Made by a program: the position numbers and the translations under genes
The notes under the pieces: generated by a model
What the model was told of the DNA's origin: nothing
Databases searched by the model: none
The model's input: only the letters and a program-made list of their open reading frames with translations
DNA from: Marinobacterium nitratireducens
Lineage (GTDB): Bacteria > Pseudomonadota > Gammaproteobacteria > Pseudomonadales > Balneatricaceae
Assembly (NCBI RefSeq): GCF_014645375.1
Contig: NZ_BMLT01000012.1
Location: 114,107 to 178,106, forward strand
Direction of reading: 5' to 3'
Length of the DNA stretch: 64,000 nucleotides
Part shown: positions 25,705-36,003 of the stretch, in pieces
Layout of the letters: every line of letters begins with the position of its first letter
Numbering within the stretch: the stretch's first letter is position 1

Positions 25705-27369
25705 ATGCCCCACATCTCCGATTCCGATGCCTGGCAATTTCTGCAGCAGCACGCCGAGCAGATCCGGGATGTCCACCTTCGCGACCTTTTCGCGCAGGAC
25801 CCGAATCGCTTCGAAAAGTACTCGCTGCAGGTGCAGAACATCCTGCTCGACTACTCGAAAAACCCGGTGACCGACGAAACGCTGCAAGGGCTGCTGAAGC
25901 TGGCCAGGGCGGCCGGCATCGAGAACTGGCGCGAACGGATGTTCCATGGCGACCGCATCAATTCCACCGAATCCCGCGCGGTTCTGCACACCGCACTGCG
26001 CAATCGCACCAACACCCCGGTTTACCTCGACGGCGAAAACGTGATGGACGCGGTCAACCGCGAACTTACGCGTATGAAGAGCTTCGTCAACGCGGTACGC
26101 AAGGGACAGTGGCGCGGCTATTCGGGCAAACGCATCACCGACGTGGTCAATATCGGCATCGGCGGCTCCGACCTCGGTCCGCGAATGGTGACCCAGGCGC
26201 TGAAGCCCTACGCCGACGATCGCATCAAGGTGCACTTCGTCTCCAACGTCGATGGCGTCGAGATCGCCAACGTTCTGCGTCCGCTCAATCCCGAACGGGT
26301 GCTGTTCGTGGTGGCGTCCAAGACGTTCACCACCAGCGAAACCATGACCAACGCCCAGACGGCGCGAAACTGGCTGATGTCGTCGGCCTTCGACGAACGC
26401 GCCGTCGCCAAGCATTTCGTCGCGGTATCCAGCAACACCGACGCCATCAAGGCCTTCGGCATCCGCCGCGAAAACAGTTTCCAGATGTGGGACTGGGTCG
26501 GCGGCCGCTTCTCGCTGTGGTCCGCCATCGGCCTGCCGATCGCTCTGTACCTGGGGTTTCGCCAGTTCGAGGAACTCCTCACCGGCGCCCACGAGATGGA
26601 CATCCACTTCCGCGACCAGCCGCTGGAAAAAAACGCGCCTGTGCTGCTGGCGCTGATGGGTATCTGGAACAACAACTTCCTCGGGCGGCCATCCCACGCC
26701 ATCCTGCCCTATGACTGGCCACTGGCTCGCTTCGCCGCTTACCTGCAACAGGCGGAGATGGAGAGTAACGGCAAGTCGGTCAACCGCCACGGCGAGCCGG
26801 TGCCCTACGCCACGGGCTCCATCATCTGGGGAGCGCTGGGCATAGACGGCCAGCACGCGTTCTACCAGTATCTGCACCAGAGCAACACCGTGGTGCCGGC
26901 GGACTTCATCGGCTCGATCGAAAGCAGCACCCCGGTCCGGGGCCACCACGAGAACCTGATGGCCAACTTCTTCGCCCAGACCGAGGCGCTGATGAACGGC
27001 ATCAGCGAGGAAGAGGTGCGCCGTGACCTCGAAGGGCGCGGGCTGCAACCCGAGATGATCGACAAGCTGGTGCCGCACAAGGTGCACAAGGGCGACCGAC
27101 CCACCAACGCCCTGCTGCTGGAGCGGCTCGACCCCCGCACCCTGGGCGCACTGATAGCGCTCTACGAGCACAAAATCTTCGTTCAGGGCGTTATCTGGGA
27201 TATCTGTTCCTTCGACCAGTGGGGCGTGGAGCTGGGCAAAACACTGGCCAGGCAGATTCTGCCGGAACTCACCGGCGACGAGCTGTCGGATGGCCACGAT
27301 GGCTCGACCCGCAACCTGATCCAGTACTTCAAAGCCCGCCGCCGCAAATTGGCCGAGGCCGCGAATTGA
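25705..27369 (+). CDS. pgi: Glucose-6-phosphate isomerase
   Basis: Interconverts glucose-6-P and fructose-6-P. The 554 aa product contains both family signatures: [15 protein letters not shown] with [12 protein letters not shown], and [15 protein letters not shown], and the C-terminal [14 protein letters not shown]. Length is normal. A ribosome site AAGGAG lies before the start. mgsA follows after 7 bases and is likely co-transcribed. In an Entner-Doudoroff organism this enzyme recycles fructose-6-P back to glucose-6-P or feeds polysaccharide synthesis. Confidence 0.97.
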   Translation: MPHISDSDAWQFLQQHAEQIRDVHLRDLFAQDPNRFEKYSLQVQNILLDYSKNPVTDETLQGLLKLARAAGIENWRERMFHGDRINSTESRAVLHTALRNRTNTPVYLDGENVMDAVNRELTRMKSFVNAVRKGQWRGYSGKRITDVVNIGIGGSDLGPRMVTQALKPYADDRIKVHFVSNVDGVEIANVLRPLNPERVLFVVASKTFTTSETMTNAQTARNWLMSSAFDERAVAKHFVAVSSNTDAIKAFGIRRENSFQMWDWVGGRFSLWSAIGLPIALYLGFRQFEELLTGAHEMDIHFRDQPLEKNAPVLLALMGIWNNNFLGRPSHAILPYDWPLARFAAYLQQAEMESNGKSVNRHGEPVPYATGSIIWGALGIDGQHAFYQYLHQSNTVVPADFIGSIESSTPVRGHHENLMANFFAQTEALMNGISEEEVRRDLEGRGLQPEMIDKLVPHKVHKGDRPTNALLLERLDPRTLGALIALYEHKIFVQGVIWDICSFDQWGVELGKTLARQILPELTGDELSDGHDGSTRNLIQYFKARRRKLAEAAN

Positions 27370-27376
27370 GGTTTCC

Positions 27377-27856
27377 ATGCAGCAGAAACTGATCACCATG
27401 CCAGGGCGCAAGCGCATCGCGCTGATCGCCCACGACAACATGAAACAGGAACTCGGTGACTGGGCGCAGCAGAATCTCGAGCGACTGCGCCGGCACCGCC
27501 TGGTCGCCACCGGCACCACCGGCCACCTGCTCGAGCGCAACCTCGGCATCGAAATCGACAAACTGATCAGCGGTCCGCTCGGCGGCGATCAGCAAATCGG
27601 CTCGATGCTGTCCGATCAAAGCATCGACGTGGTGATCTTCTTCTGGGATCCCTTCGAGCCGATGCCGCATGACCCGGACGTCAAGGCACTGCTGCGCGTC
27701 GCCGCGGTGTGGAACGTGCCGGTCGCCTGCAACCGCAGCTCGGCGGACTTCCTCATAAGTTCGCCGCTGATGGACAGCGCCCACCCGTACCGGGTACCGG
27801 ACTACGAGGCGTATATCCGTGAGCGCACCGGAGATTCCGGGGAGGCAGGCGACTGA
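27377..27856 (+). CDS. mgsA: Methylglyoxal synthase
   Basis: Converts dihydroxyacetone phosphate to methylglyoxal and phosphate, a bypass for relieving sugar-phosphate stress. The 159 aa product begins with RIALIAHDNMKQEL and has ATGTTGHLLE, SGPLGGDQQIGSML and the catalytic-loop region IFFWDPFEPMPHDPDVKALL, all conserved. Located directly behind pgi, which ties it to hexose phosphate metabolism. Confidence 0.96.
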   Translation: MQQKLITMPGRKRIALIAHDNMKQELGDWAQQNLERLRRHRLVATGTTGHLLERNLGIEIDKLISGPLGGDQQIGSMLSDQSIDVVIFFWDPFEPMPHDPDVKALLRVAAVWNVPVACNRSSADFLISSPLMDSAHPYRVPDYEAYIRERTGDSGEAGD

Positions 27857-27873
27857 GACCTCACGTCACCCGC

Positions 27874-29796
27874 TCAGTACCTGAACCGCTGCACCAGGCC
27901 CTCCAGGGTTCCGGTCAGGCGGTGCAGGCTCTGTGCCGCCTGAGCCGAGCTCGCCGCGGCCTCGGACGAGACCTGGGATGCCAGGTTGATGCTCTCGACG
28001 TTGCGGCCGATATCGCCAACCACCGACGCCTGCTCCTCTGTCGCCGCGGCCACCTGAAGGTTCATATCGGAAATATCCTCCACCTTGAGCGCAATGTCGC
28101 CGAACACTTCACCGAGCCGGCGCACCGCCTGCACCGAGCTGTCACTGAGCTCGCGTCCGATCCCCATCGCCGACACCGCACTGCCGGTCTCGCTCTGCAG
28201 CTGGTCGATCATCTGCCGGATCTCTTCGGTGCTCTGGGCGGTTCGCTGAGCCAGGCTGCGCACTTCGTCGGCGACCACCGCAAATCCACGCCCTGCATCA
28301 CCGGCCCGCGCCGCTTCGATGGCGGCATTGAGCGCCAGCAGATTGGTCTGCTCGGAAATACCGCGAATCACATCGAGAATACCTCCGATCCGGCCCGAGT
28401 GGTCGGCCACCGCGCCGATCACCTGAGCCGCCTCGCCCATCTGCCCCGATAGCTGCTCGATCGCGTGAATATTGCGCTCGACCTCGGTACGCCCTTCCCC
28501 GGCCCGGTCCGCCGCTTGCTGCGCCATCCGTGCCGCGTTGGCGGCGCTGGCCGCAATCTCCTGCACCGTCGCCCCCATCTCGGTGATCGCCGCTGCCACC
28601 TGGGTCGTTTCGTCGCGCACGCCCGCCGATGCGCGGGAGCCGTCGTCAGCCGTCCGGCGCAGCTGGTCGGCGGTTCGTGTCTGGGCGCCGGAAGTATCGG
28701 CGATCTCGCCGATCATTGTCTGTAGCTGGGTTACAAAGCGATTGAACCCCTGCGCCAGTCGGGCCACCTCGTCACTGCCTTGCACGGGGATGCGTATCGA
28801 AAGATCGCCGCCACCCGCGGCGACAGCCTCCAGCCGGTCGGCCACCGCCGCCACGGGACCGGCAATCGAACCGGCGACCAGCACCGTCAGCACAAGACCC
28901 GCCAGTATCGCCGCAATGGCGATTCCAATGGACACCAGCGTGCTGTCATGCACCGCCGCCAGCGCTTCGCTCTCCGGCACTTCGGCAACCAGATGCCAGT
29001 CGACCCCGGGCACCCTGATCGAGGCAGCCATCCAGGGTTCGCCGTCCTTCATGATACGGCTTGTCCGCACGCCGTCGACGGACGGCAGCCCGCCGGCACT
29101 CCCGTGCTCTTCGAGCCGGGCTGCGCCGGGCGCCAGGTGCGGATGTACCTGAATCCGCCCGGCGCTGTCGGCAAGATAGACATAGCCGGTCTGCTCCAGA
29201 CGGTATTCGCGAATTCGCTCGGCCAGCGCGCTGACGTTGATCCCCATCCCCGCGACACCCAGGTAGGCGCCGTCCGCGCCGCGCACGGCGATGTCGACGA
29301 AGAAGCGCGCCACGCCGGTATTGTCGACATCGAACACCAGGGCTTCGTCGACATTGCCATCCAGCATTTCGAAGAACCACTGAAAGCCCGGATCATGACG
29401 ATCGAAAGAGGTCTTCTGCCCCTCCTCGTCATAGGCACTGTTAAGACCGGCGGTACGCAGGAACACGGTATCGGCGCCAAACCGCTGCCCCATCGTCCGC
29501 AATTGCTGCAGCATCAGCGTTTTTACCTGCCCCGGCGCCTCGCCGTTTTCGATCCAGTCGATCACGAACGGGCTGGTGGCAAGCTGTCGCGAGTTCGCGA
29601 TGGCCGGTTTGATATCGGCGAGGATGTCGCTGCGAATCGCCTGCAGACGCGCCGGAAGCTCGTGGCTCAGCAGCCGCTCGGTAATACGCGCATTTTCCAG
29701 TTGGATAGTCAGCACGGTGGTCGCCGACATCGCCAGCAGCAGCAACAGGCTGACCAGAAAGATCAAGCGGTTGCGAATGGACAGTTTGCTCAGCAC
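27874..29796 (-). CDS. Methyl-accepting chemotaxis protein with double-Cache sensor domain
   Basis: Chemoreceptor of about 640 aa. Order: cytoplasmic start, transmembrane helix at about 11-33, periplasmic dCache-like sensor at about 40-275 ([32 protein letters not shown]), second helix at about 285-308, HAMP, and the signalling domain with hairpin tip [20 protein letters not shown]. No C-terminal NWETF-type CheR tether is seen. Start: GTG at 29796 has GAGGA 6 bases before it; a TTG two codons upstream (29802) is the alternative. The promoter region holds a 9-copy 7-bp tandem repeat. Ligand unknown; many dCache domains bind amino or organic acids. Confidence 0.93.
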   Translation of the reverse strand: MLSKLSIRNRLIFLVSLLLLLAMSATTVLTIQLENARITERLLSHELPARLQAIRSDILADIKPAIANSRQLATSPFVIDWIENGEAPGQVKTLMLQQLRTMGQRFGADTVFLRTAGLNSAYDEEGQKTSFDRHDPGFQWFFEMLDGNVDEALVFDVDNTGVARFFVDIAVRGADGAYLGVAGMGINVSALAERIREYRLEQTGYVYLADSAGRIQVHPHLAPGAARLEEHGSAGGLPSVDGVRTSRIMKDGEPWMAASIRVPGVDWHLVAEVPESEALAAVHDSTLVSIGIAIAAILAGLVLTVLVAGSIAGPVAAVADRLEAVAAGGGDLSIRIPVQGSDEVARLAQGFNRFVTQLQTMIGEIADTSGAQTRTADQLRRTADDGSRASAGVRDETTQVAAAITEMGATVQEIAASAANAARMAQQAADRAGEGRTEVERNIHAIEQLSGQMGEAAQVIGAVADHSGRIGGILDVIRGISEQTNLLALNAAIEAARAGDAGRGFAVVADEVRSLAQRTAQSTEEIRQMIDQLQSETGSAVSAMGIGRELSDSSVQAVRRLGEVFGDIALKVEDISDMNLQVAAATEEQASVVGDIGRNVESINLASQVSSEAAASSAQAAQSLHRLTGTLEGLVQRFRY

Positions 29797-29921
29797 TCTC
29801 AATCCTCAGGTTGTTATCGGAATTTCCTGAGCGTGCTGTATCGGCGGCCGCCGGAAAAACTTAACCATTTGGACAGGTTGTTCTGCACACCGGGGTCTTG
29901 GCGAAGAAATGATTGCGAGGC

Positions 29922-29984
29922 GTGAGTGGTGAGTGGTGAGTGGTGAGTGGTGAGTGGTGAGTGGTGAGTGGTGAGTGGTGAGTG
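29922..29984. repeat. Nine-copy 7-bp tandem repeat (GTGAGTG) upstream of the chemoreceptor
   Basis: 63 bases of perfect GTGAGTG units (CACTCAC on the chemoreceptor strand), starting about 126 bp before the chemoreceptor start and about 109 bp past the aldo/keto reductase stop. Perfect copies suggest recent slippage, so the copy number probably varies between strains. Confidence 0.95.
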
Positions 29985-30092
29985 ACGATAAAGGCCCCTG
30001 GGGGCCACTCAAGAAAATGCGCCGCCGCCGAAGCAGGCCGAAACCGGCCCCGACAGCATCTTCAGGCGTCTCGGCCTGAACCGGCCTGCGCG

Positions 30093-30965
30093 TCAGGCCA
30101 CACGGTGCCCGCGCCCCGCTTCCAGCAGCGCGAACCAGTCCTGCCGGGACATGTCCAGCTCACAGCCAGCCAGGGCGTCGGCGATCCGCTCTTCGCTGAA
30201 ACTGCCAAGCACCGGCACCGGCTGTCCCGGAATACGCCGTAACCAGGCCATCGCCAGTCCGACCGCACCGCAGCCGGCCTGCGCCGAAAGTTCCGCCAGG
30301 CGCTCGCCAAGACGCTCCTCCTCCAGCCGTCCGCCGGCCAGCGGCGACCAGGCCAGCAACTGCAGACCGTCGCGCTGCTGCGCCTCGGAAATTCCGTTGA
30401 ACAGCGGCTGACTGGCGCGCAGCGACAACTCGATCTGGTTGCAGCAAAGGCGCGCACCCAGCGCCTGCTGCAACAGGCGCCACTGCTCGGGCAGGAAGTT
30501 GGACACCCCTAACTGAGCCACCTTGCCGCTGTGCAGCAGCCGCTCGAGCACGCGTGCCGTCGCTTCCGGATCCATCAGCGGATCCGGCCGGTGCAGCAGG
30601 AAAAGGTCCAGGCGCTCCACGCCCAGCCGCCCCAGGGTGCCGTCGACGGCGGCGACCAGGTGCTCCGCCGAGGTATCGTAATGCGACACCCCGGCAGCAC
30701 CCGGCTGCGGTTTGACGATATCGGACTTGCCGATCAACCGCACCTTCGACCGCAGCTCGGGCCGACTGGCGAGGGCAGCGCCGAACAGCTCCTCACAACG
30801 GCCATCACCGTAGATATCCGCATGGTCGAACCAGCTGAGCCCCTGCTCGAGACGCCGCCCGATCCAGTCAGCCAGCGCCGCAGGCTGGCACAGCTGCTTC
30901 TGCTCACACAGACGCATCATGCCAAGCACCAGCGGCGTATCGACAACTCCGTGACTTACCAACAT
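30093..30965 (-). CDS. Aldo/keto reductase (YdhF-like)
   Basis: The 290 aa NAD(P)H oxidoreductase has the AKR catalytic aspartate/tyrosine in WFDHADIYGDGRCEELFG, the lysine in VRLIGKSDIV and the histidine in LDLFLLHRPDPLMD, followed by GKVAQLGVSNF. C-terminal PVPVLGSFSEERI is the coenzyme-binding segment. Closest layout to E. coli YdhF. The substrate is unknown. It sits 121 bases behind the mutarotase gene, so it may be read with the edd-glk operon. Confidence 0.9.
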   Translation of the reverse strand: MLVSHGVVDTPLVLGMMRLCEQKQLCQPAALADWIGRRLEQGLSWFDHADIYGDGRCEELFGAALASRPELRSKVRLIGKSDIVKPQPGAAGVSHYDTSAEHLVAAVDGTLGRLGVERLDLFLLHRPDPLMDPEATARVLERLLHSGKVAQLGVSNFLPEQWRLLQQALGARLCCNQIELSLRASQPLFNGISEAQQRDGLQLLAWSPLAGGRLEEERLGERLAELSAQAGCGAVGLAMAWLRRIPGQPVPVLGSFSEERIADALAGCELDMSRQDWFALLEAGRGHRVA

Positions 30966-31086
30966 AGTTCCATTCGCTCCCGGTTCGGCGAGCGGTCGCC
31001 GCCCGGCGCCGTCGCCTTTGTTATATTCGGGTCCTGGTCAGGGCCCTGTGATCGCTTCCCGCCCGGGCATGCCGACAGGGCGTCTC

Positions 31087-31962
31087 TCAGGCCAGCGGCC
31101 CGACCGACAGTACCGTGCCGATCCGCCGGCTTTCGCCGGGCGCCAACCGCACCGGATCGAGCCCGGTGTTGGCTGCCTCGACGCAAACGAAACGCGGCTG
31201 CTGATCCATCCCCACATCGCTGAGACCGGCGGCCCCGACGCCGGGGTTCCAGACCACTGTAGACCCGCTGCCCGACTTTGCCACCCGCAGGCGGCGCTGC
31301 AGCACAGGATCCAGCACTTCGGTGACACCCGTATGACGATACACCCGATCCAGCGCCGACTCGACCCGCAGCTCGCCGTCCTGGCTGGCCCTGCGACCGT
31401 CACGCAGCTTGTCGAGGTAATCGCAGTCGCGCAGCCCCAAGATCTCGATCCTGCCAACGTCGGCAACCGCCAGATAGGAATGCAGCGCCTGGGTCAGCTC
31501 GACGGGCTGCTGTGCGACATTGCGGCTTTCCAGCAACAGCTCGATCGCAGACCCGCGCACCCTAACCTCGAGGCCGACCTCGAGCCCGGACCAGAGATTT
31601 CGCGTCGGCTCAGCGCGCAACTGCACGCCGTCAGCACCGGCATTCTGCAGTCTCCAGTCCCAGCGGGCGGTGCGGGCGACTCCGTGCGCAGGTTGCCCGG
31701 CTTGCGACGGGTGATCGCCGAACCAGGGCCAGCACAGCGGCACCCCGCCCCTGATCGGCGCCGGGGGCGCCTTGGCGCAGTCGCTGATCCACAGCAGCGG
31801 CGCCTCGCCGGCAGGGCGAAAATGCAGCACCTGGGCACCCTGGCGCGCGAGCGCCAGCTCGCCCCAGCTCCCCTTGATCAGCAACAGCTCGAAGTTCTGA
31901 AGCTGCTGTTCGTGTATGCCATCCGGCAAGGCGCTGAATAACGCCTCTATTTGCTGTCTCAT
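31087..31962 (-). CDS. D-hexose-6-phosphate mutarotase (YeaD family)
   Basis: Interconverts alpha and beta anomers of glucose-6-P. The 291 aa product shows the galactose-mutarotase-like fold with GAQVLHFRP, PIRGGVPLCWPWFG and HGVARTARWDW; the histidine there and the C-terminal glutamate (PRFVCVEAANTG) are catalytic in this family. It starts 4 bases after glk, so glucose phosphorylation and anomer exchange are coupled in one operon. Confidence 0.93.
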   Translation of the reverse strand: MRQQIEALFSALPDGIHEQQLQNFELLLIKGSWGELALARQGAQVLHFRPAGEAPLLWISDCAKAPPAPIRGGVPLCWPWFGDHPSQAGQPAHGVARTARWDWRLQNAGADGVQLRAEPTRNLWSGLEVGLEVRVRGSAIELLLESRNVAQQPVELTQALHSYLAVADVGRIEILGLRDCDYLDKLRDGRRASQDGELRVESALDRVYRHTGVTEVLDPVLQRRLRVAKSGSGSTVVWNPGVGAAGLSDVGMDQQPRFVCVEAANTGLDPVRLAPGESRRIGTVLSVGPLA

Positions 31963-31966
31963 CCGG

Positions 31967-32929
31967 TCACCGCCCTGCCAGCGAATTGTTGAGTCCCGCC
32001 GCCGCTCCGAGCAACCCCGGCATTTCGGCGGTGCAGAGCCACACCGGCACCTGCTTCATGTAGTCGGCGAAACGGCCCTTGGCCTCGAAGCCCCGGCGAA
32101 AATCGCTCGCCATCAGGCAGTCGCGGATGCGGGGCAGGATGCCGCCGCACAGATAGACACCGCCCCGTGCGCCCAGGGTCAGCACCGCATCGCCGGCCTG
32201 CTCGCCGAGGATTCGACAGAAACGGCTCAGGGTTTCCTCTGCCAGTGTATCACCCGCCTGCGCGGCCGCCGTAATCTCCGGCGGCTGAGACAGGGGCGCC
32301 GGCTGCGAATGATAGGCTGCAAGCGCCTGGTAGAGATTGACCAGCCCCTGGCCGCAGAGAATGCGCTCGACCGACACCCGCCCGTAGCGTTCTTTCAGGT
32401 GCCGCCAGATTGCCACTTCGGCTTCGTCGGTCGGCGCGAATCCGACATGACCGCCTTCGGTCGCCAGTGGCACCCACTCATCCCCCGCCGGCACCAGTGC
32501 CGAGACGCCGAGTCCGGTCCCGGGACCGATCACCAGTTTGGGGTTGCCCTCGAGCACCGAACCGCCTCCCAGTTCAAGCAGGTCCGAGGGCTCGATATGC
32601 AGCATACCCAGCGCCATCGCGGTAAAGTCGTTGAGCAGTCGCAGCTCGCTCAATCCCAGGCGTCGCTGCATCTCGCCGCGGTGAAAGGCCCAGTGATTGT
32701 TGGTCATGCGCAGCCGTTCGCCCTGCACCGGGCAGGCGAACGCCAGACAGGCGCGATCGACACCGGCGATACCCACCTCTGCCAGATAGGCAAAGCAGGC
32801 ATCGTCGAGGTTCTCGTAGTCGGCGCAGGCCAGCGTACGCACCGCTTCCAGCGCAACCGATCCTGGCTTCACCAGCGCCAGACGGGCGTTGGTGCCGCCG
32901 ATGTCACCCACCAGCGCGTATTCACTCAT
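31967..32929 (-). CDS. glk: Glucokinase
   Basis: Phosphorylates glucose with ATP. The 320 aa product begins YALVGDIGGTNARLAL (phosphate-1 motif), contains LLNDFTAMALGM and VIGPGTGLGVSALVP, and shows the bacterial Glk length. It starts 2 bases after edd on the same strand. Glucose released from maltodextrins by the GH13 enzyme (40601-42232) would be its substrate. Confidence 0.96.
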   Translation of the reverse strand: MSEYALVGDIGGTNARLALVKPGSVALEAVRTLACADYENLDDACFAYLAEVGIAGVDRACLAFACPVQGERLRMTNNHWAFHRGEMQRRLGLSELRLLNDFTAMALGMLHIEPSDLLELGGGSVLEGNPKLVIGPGTGLGVSALVPAGDEWVPLATEGGHVGFAPTDEAEVAIWRHLKERYGRVSVERILCGQGLVNLYQALAAYHSQPAPLSQPPEITAAAQAGDTLAEETLSRFCRILGEQAGDAVLTLGARGGVYLCGGILPRIRDCLMASDFRRGFEAKGRFADYMKQVPVWLCTAEMPGLLGAAAGLNNSLAGR

Positions 32930-32931
32930 GT

Positions 32932-34755
32932 TCAGCTCTCCGTGGCGAAGAAGATGCTGGCGCCCTCTTCGGCGCAGTTTACCTGGCCACGCAACGGAGC
33001 GAACAGCTCACGCCCCATACCGGCCTGGTGACGCAGCACCTCGTCGCCGCAGGCGTCGCTGCGCGCCGCGAACTGCGCTTCGTCCACCAGCACCTCGAGC
33101 CGGCCGGCGCCGGCGTCGAGACGAATGATGTCCCCGTCCCGCACCCGCGCCAGCGCGCCACCCTTGCTGGCTTCGGGCCAGACATGAATCGCCGCCGGCA
33201 CCTTGCCGGAGGCGCCGGACATGCGGCCGTCGGTGACCAGCGCGACCTTGAACCCTCGATCCTGCAATGTTCCCAGGTACGGGGTGAGCTTGTGAAGCTC
33301 CGGCATGCCGATGGCGCCGGGCCCCTGGAAACGGACGACGGCAACGAAGTCACGCTCGAGCTCGCCGCGTTTGAAGGCCTCGGCCAGCTGATCCTGATCG
33401 TCGAACACGATCGCCGGCGCCTCCACCAGCCGGTGTTCCGGCGCCACCGCCGAGATCTTGACCACACCGCGACCGAGGTTGCCGCCGAGCACCTTGAGAC
33501 CGCCATCCTGGCTGAACGGCTCGGCCACCGGGCGCAGCACGGCTTCGTCGAGCGAGGTTTCGGGGCCTTCGCGCCACACCAGCTGCTTGCCGTCGAGGAA
33601 AGGCTCACGGGTGTAGTGCGACAGCCCGCGGCCCATAATGGTCGCGACGTCCTCGTGCAGCAGCCCTGCGGCCAGCAGCTCGCGCACCAGGAAGGCGGTG
33701 CCGCCGGCGGCCTGGAAGTGGTTGATGTCCGCTTCGCCGTTGGGGTAGATGCGCGCCAGCAGCGGCACCACTGCGGACAGGTCGGAGAAGTCGTCCCAGT
33801 TGATGACGATACCGGCCGCACGCGCCACCGCCACCAGATGCATGGTGTGGTTGGTCGAGCCGCCGGTGGCCAGCAGCGCCACCAGGCCGTTGACGATCGC
33901 TTTCTCGTCGACGACTTCGTAGAGCGGCGTGAAACGGCCGTTCTGGGCGGTATTACGCACCGCGCGCTGCGCCGACTCGCGGGTCAGGGCTTCGCGCAGT
34001 GGCGTACCGGGGTTGACGAAGGAGCTGCCGGGCAGGTGCAGCCCCATGAGTTCTACCACCAGCTGGTTGGTATTGGCGGTGCCATAGAAGGTGCAGGTGC
34101 CGGCGCTGTGATAGGAGCTCGATTCGCACTCGAGCAGCGCATCGCGCCCGACCTTGCCTTCGGCGTACAGCTGCCGGATGCGTGCCTTCTCCTTGTTGGG
34201 CAGACCGCTGGGCATGGGTCCTGCCGGCACGAAAACGGTGGGCAGATGACCGAAGCTCAGCGCCCCCATCAGCAGACCCGGCACTATCTTGTCGCAGACG
34301 CCGAGATAAAGCGCCGCATCGAACATATTGTGCGACAGCGCCACCGCCGTCGACATCGCGATGACGTCGCGGCTGAACAGGCTCAGCTCCATACCGGGCT
34401 GGCCCTGGGTCACGCCGTCGCACATCGCCGGCACGCCACCGGCGACCTGGGCCACAGATCCGAGTTCGCGCACCGCTTCTCGCACCTGCTCCGGATAATG
34501 CTCGTAAGGCTGGTGCGCGGACAGCATGTCGTTGTAGGCGGTCACCATACCGACATTGACGGCGTTGGTCAGTTTCAACGCCTGCTTGTCGCCCTGGCCG
34601 CAGGCGGCGAAGCCGTGTGCCAGGTTGCCGCACGAGAGCCGGCTGCGATGCACGCCCTTCTCTTCGGCCGCTTTCATACGCTGCAGATAGTCGCCGCGGC
34701 TGCTCCGGCTGCGGTCGATGATGCGCTGGGTAACTTGTTCGACGGTGGGGTGCAT
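32932..34755 (-). CDS. edd: Phosphogluconate dehydratase (Entner-Doudoroff)
   Basis: Dehydrates 6-phosphogluconate to 2-keto-3-deoxy-6-phosphogluconate with a [4Fe-4S] cluster. The 607 aa product matches IlvD/Edd: [56 protein letters not shown], and C-terminal [19 protein letters not shown]. Start at 34755 is supported by CAGGAGTTGCC; the frame is open 12 codons further. It leads the edd-glk-mutarotase operon; eda, zwf and pgl are not in the window. Confidence 0.96.
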   Translation of the reverse strand: MHPTVEQVTQRIIDRSRSSRGDYLQRMKAAEEKGVHRSRLSCGNLAHGFAACGQGDKQALKLTNAVNVGMVTAYNDMLSAHQPYEHYPEQVREAVRELGSVAQVAGGVPAMCDGVTQGQPGMELSLFSRDVIAMSTAVALSHNMFDAALYLGVCDKIVPGLLMGALSFGHLPTVFVPAGPMPSGLPNKEKARIRQLYAEGKVGRDALLECESSSYHSAGTCTFYGTANTNQLVVELMGLHLPGSSFVNPGTPLREALTRESAQRAVRNTAQNGRFTPLYEVVDEKAIVNGLVALLATGGSTNHTMHLVAVARAAGIVINWDDFSDLSAVVPLLARIYPNGEADINHFQAAGGTAFLVRELLAAGLLHEDVATIMGRGLSHYTREPFLDGKQLVWREGPETSLDEAVLRPVAEPFSQDGGLKVLGGNLGRGVVKISAVAPEHRLVEAPAIVFDDQDQLAEAFKRGELERDFVAVVRFQGPGAIGMPELHKLTPYLGTLQDRGFKVALVTDGRMSGASGKVPAAIHVWPEASKGGALARVRDGDIIRLDAGAGRLEVLVDEAQFAARSDACGDEVLRHQAGMGRELFAPLRGQVNCAEEGASIFFATES

Positions 34756-34848
34756 GGCAACTCCTGATGCTGGTTCCCGGCCGTCCATCATTCAGCGCCC
34801 GGAGCCCTTCCCCGGTTACGCAATAGATGAACGCCCTGTGTTTATTTT

Positions 34849-34863
34849 TTGTAAGTTTACCAA
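34849..34863. promoter_or_regulatory. HexR-like operator 1, edd/gap intergenic
   Basis: TTGTAAGTTTACCAA, in the AT-rich 200-bp divergent promoter between edd and gap, nearer edd. It shares GTAAGTTT and the CAA end with the site at 34900-34914 and matches TTGT-N7-nnAA of HexR sites with mismatches. Confidence 0.5.
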
Positions 34864-34899
34864 TTTATAAAAACATTGTTTGCCTTTTTTACATTTTTC

Positions 34900-34914
34900 T
34901 CGTAAGTTTTACAA
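34900..34914. promoter_or_regulatory. HexR-like operator 2, edd/gap intergenic
   Basis: TCGTAAGTTTTACAA, GTAA-N3-TTAC core, 43 bp before the gap start. On the reverse strand it reads TTGT-N7-ACGA, one mismatch from TTGT-N7-ACAA. Confidence 0.55.
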
Positions 34915-34956
34915 AAAATAATTCAAAACGACGATCTACAGAGAGCGAGGTACAAC

Positions 34957-35961
34957 ATGACCATTCGGGTTGCCATCAACGGTTTTGGACGCATCGGCCG
35001 CAACGTGCTGCGGGCACTTTATGAAAACGCTTACCGTGACCACATCCAGGTCGTCGCCATCAACGACCTCGGCGACGCCGCCATCAATGCCCATCTGTTC
35101 CAGTACGACAGCGTCCACGGACGATTCGCGGGCGTCGTCGAGCACGATGGCGAATCCATCAGCGTAAACGGTGACCGCATCCTGACGACCTCGCTGCGCG
35201 ACCCGTCGGAACTGCCCTGGAAAACCCTCGGCGTCGACGTCGTGTACGAATGCACCGGACTGTTCACCAGCCGCGACAAAGCGGCGGCCCACCTTCAGGC
35301 GGGCGCCCGCAAGGTGATCATTTCGGCCCCCGGCAAGGAGGTCGACGCCACCGTGGTCTATGGGGTTAACGATAGCAGCCTGCGACAGAGGCACCAGATC
35401 ATTTCCAACGCTTCCTGCACCACCAACTGTCTGGCGCCGGTGGCCCAGGTGCTGCAGCGCGAGATCGGCATCGAAAGCGGGCTGATGACCACCATCCACG
35501 CCTATACCAACGACCAGAATCTGTCGGATGTCTACCACAGCGACCTCTACCGCGCCCGCTCGGCCACCCAGTCGATGATTCCCACCAAGACCGGCGCCGC
35601 AGCCGCGGTGGGCCTGGTGCTGCCGGAGCTGGCCGGCAAGTTCGACGGCATGGCAGTGCGCGTCCCGACCATCAACGTTTCGCTGGTCGACCTGTCTTTC
35701 ATCGCCGAGCGCGAGACCAGCGTGACGGAAGTCAACGCATTGCTCGAGGCTGCCGCCAAATCGTCATCGGTACTGGGTTACAATGAGTTGCCACTGGTGT
35801 CAGTCGATTTCAACCACTGCGCGTTGTCGTCCAGCTTCGACGCCACCCAGACCAAAGTTTCGGGCCGCCTGGTCAAGGTCATGGCCTGGTACGACAACGA
35901 GTGGGGCTTTTCCAACCGAATGCTCGACAACACCCTGGCCCTGATCAACGCGCCGGCCTGA
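34957..35961 (+). CDS. gap: Glyceraldehyde-3-phosphate dehydrogenase, type I
   Basis: Oxidises glyceraldehyde-3-P to 1,3-bisphosphoglycerate. The 334 aa product starts with [16 protein letters not shown], has the catalytic C154 in [12 protein letters not shown] and the histidine in HAYTNDQNL, and ends with [16 protein letters not shown] specificity is suggested by VAINDLGD. It is divergent from edd, followed after 42 bases by pyruvate kinase, and processes the triose made by the Entner-Doudoroff pathway. A ribosome site AGAGCGAGG precedes the start. Confidence 0.97.
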   Translation: MTIRVAINGFGRIGRNVLRALYENAYRDHIQVVAINDLGDAAINAHLFQYDSVHGRFAGVVEHDGESISVNGDRILTTSLRDPSELPWKTLGVDVVYECTGLFTSRDKAAAHLQAGARKVIISAPGKEVDATVVYGVNDSSLRQRHQIISNASCTTNCLAPVAQVLQREIGIESGLMTTIHAYTNDQNLSDVYHSDLYRARSATQSMIPTKTGAAAAVGLVLPELAGKFDGMAVRVPTINVSLVDLSFIAERETSVTEVNALLEAAAKSSSVLGYNELPLVSVDFNHCALSSSFDATQTKVSGRLVKVMAWYDNEWGFSNRMLDNTLALINAPA

Positions 35962-36003
35962 GCCGGCGCCATTCCGAATACCAAGGCCGAAGGAGCGCTA
36001 TTA

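Noticed and set aside
25618..27561. 647-codon open frame opposite pgi
   Set aside because: It lies antisense to a clear pgi gene and shows no domain.
29922..29984. Possible CRISPR or iteron origin in the 7-bp repeats
   Set aside because: Units are directly abutting and 7 bp long; no replication gene is near. A simple tandem repeat explains it.
33028..34767. Long open frame (579 codons) on the strand opposite edd
   Set aside because: It mirrors edd over its whole length, has no family-like sequence and is rich in His, Gln, Gly and Arg as expected from reading high-GC genes backwards.
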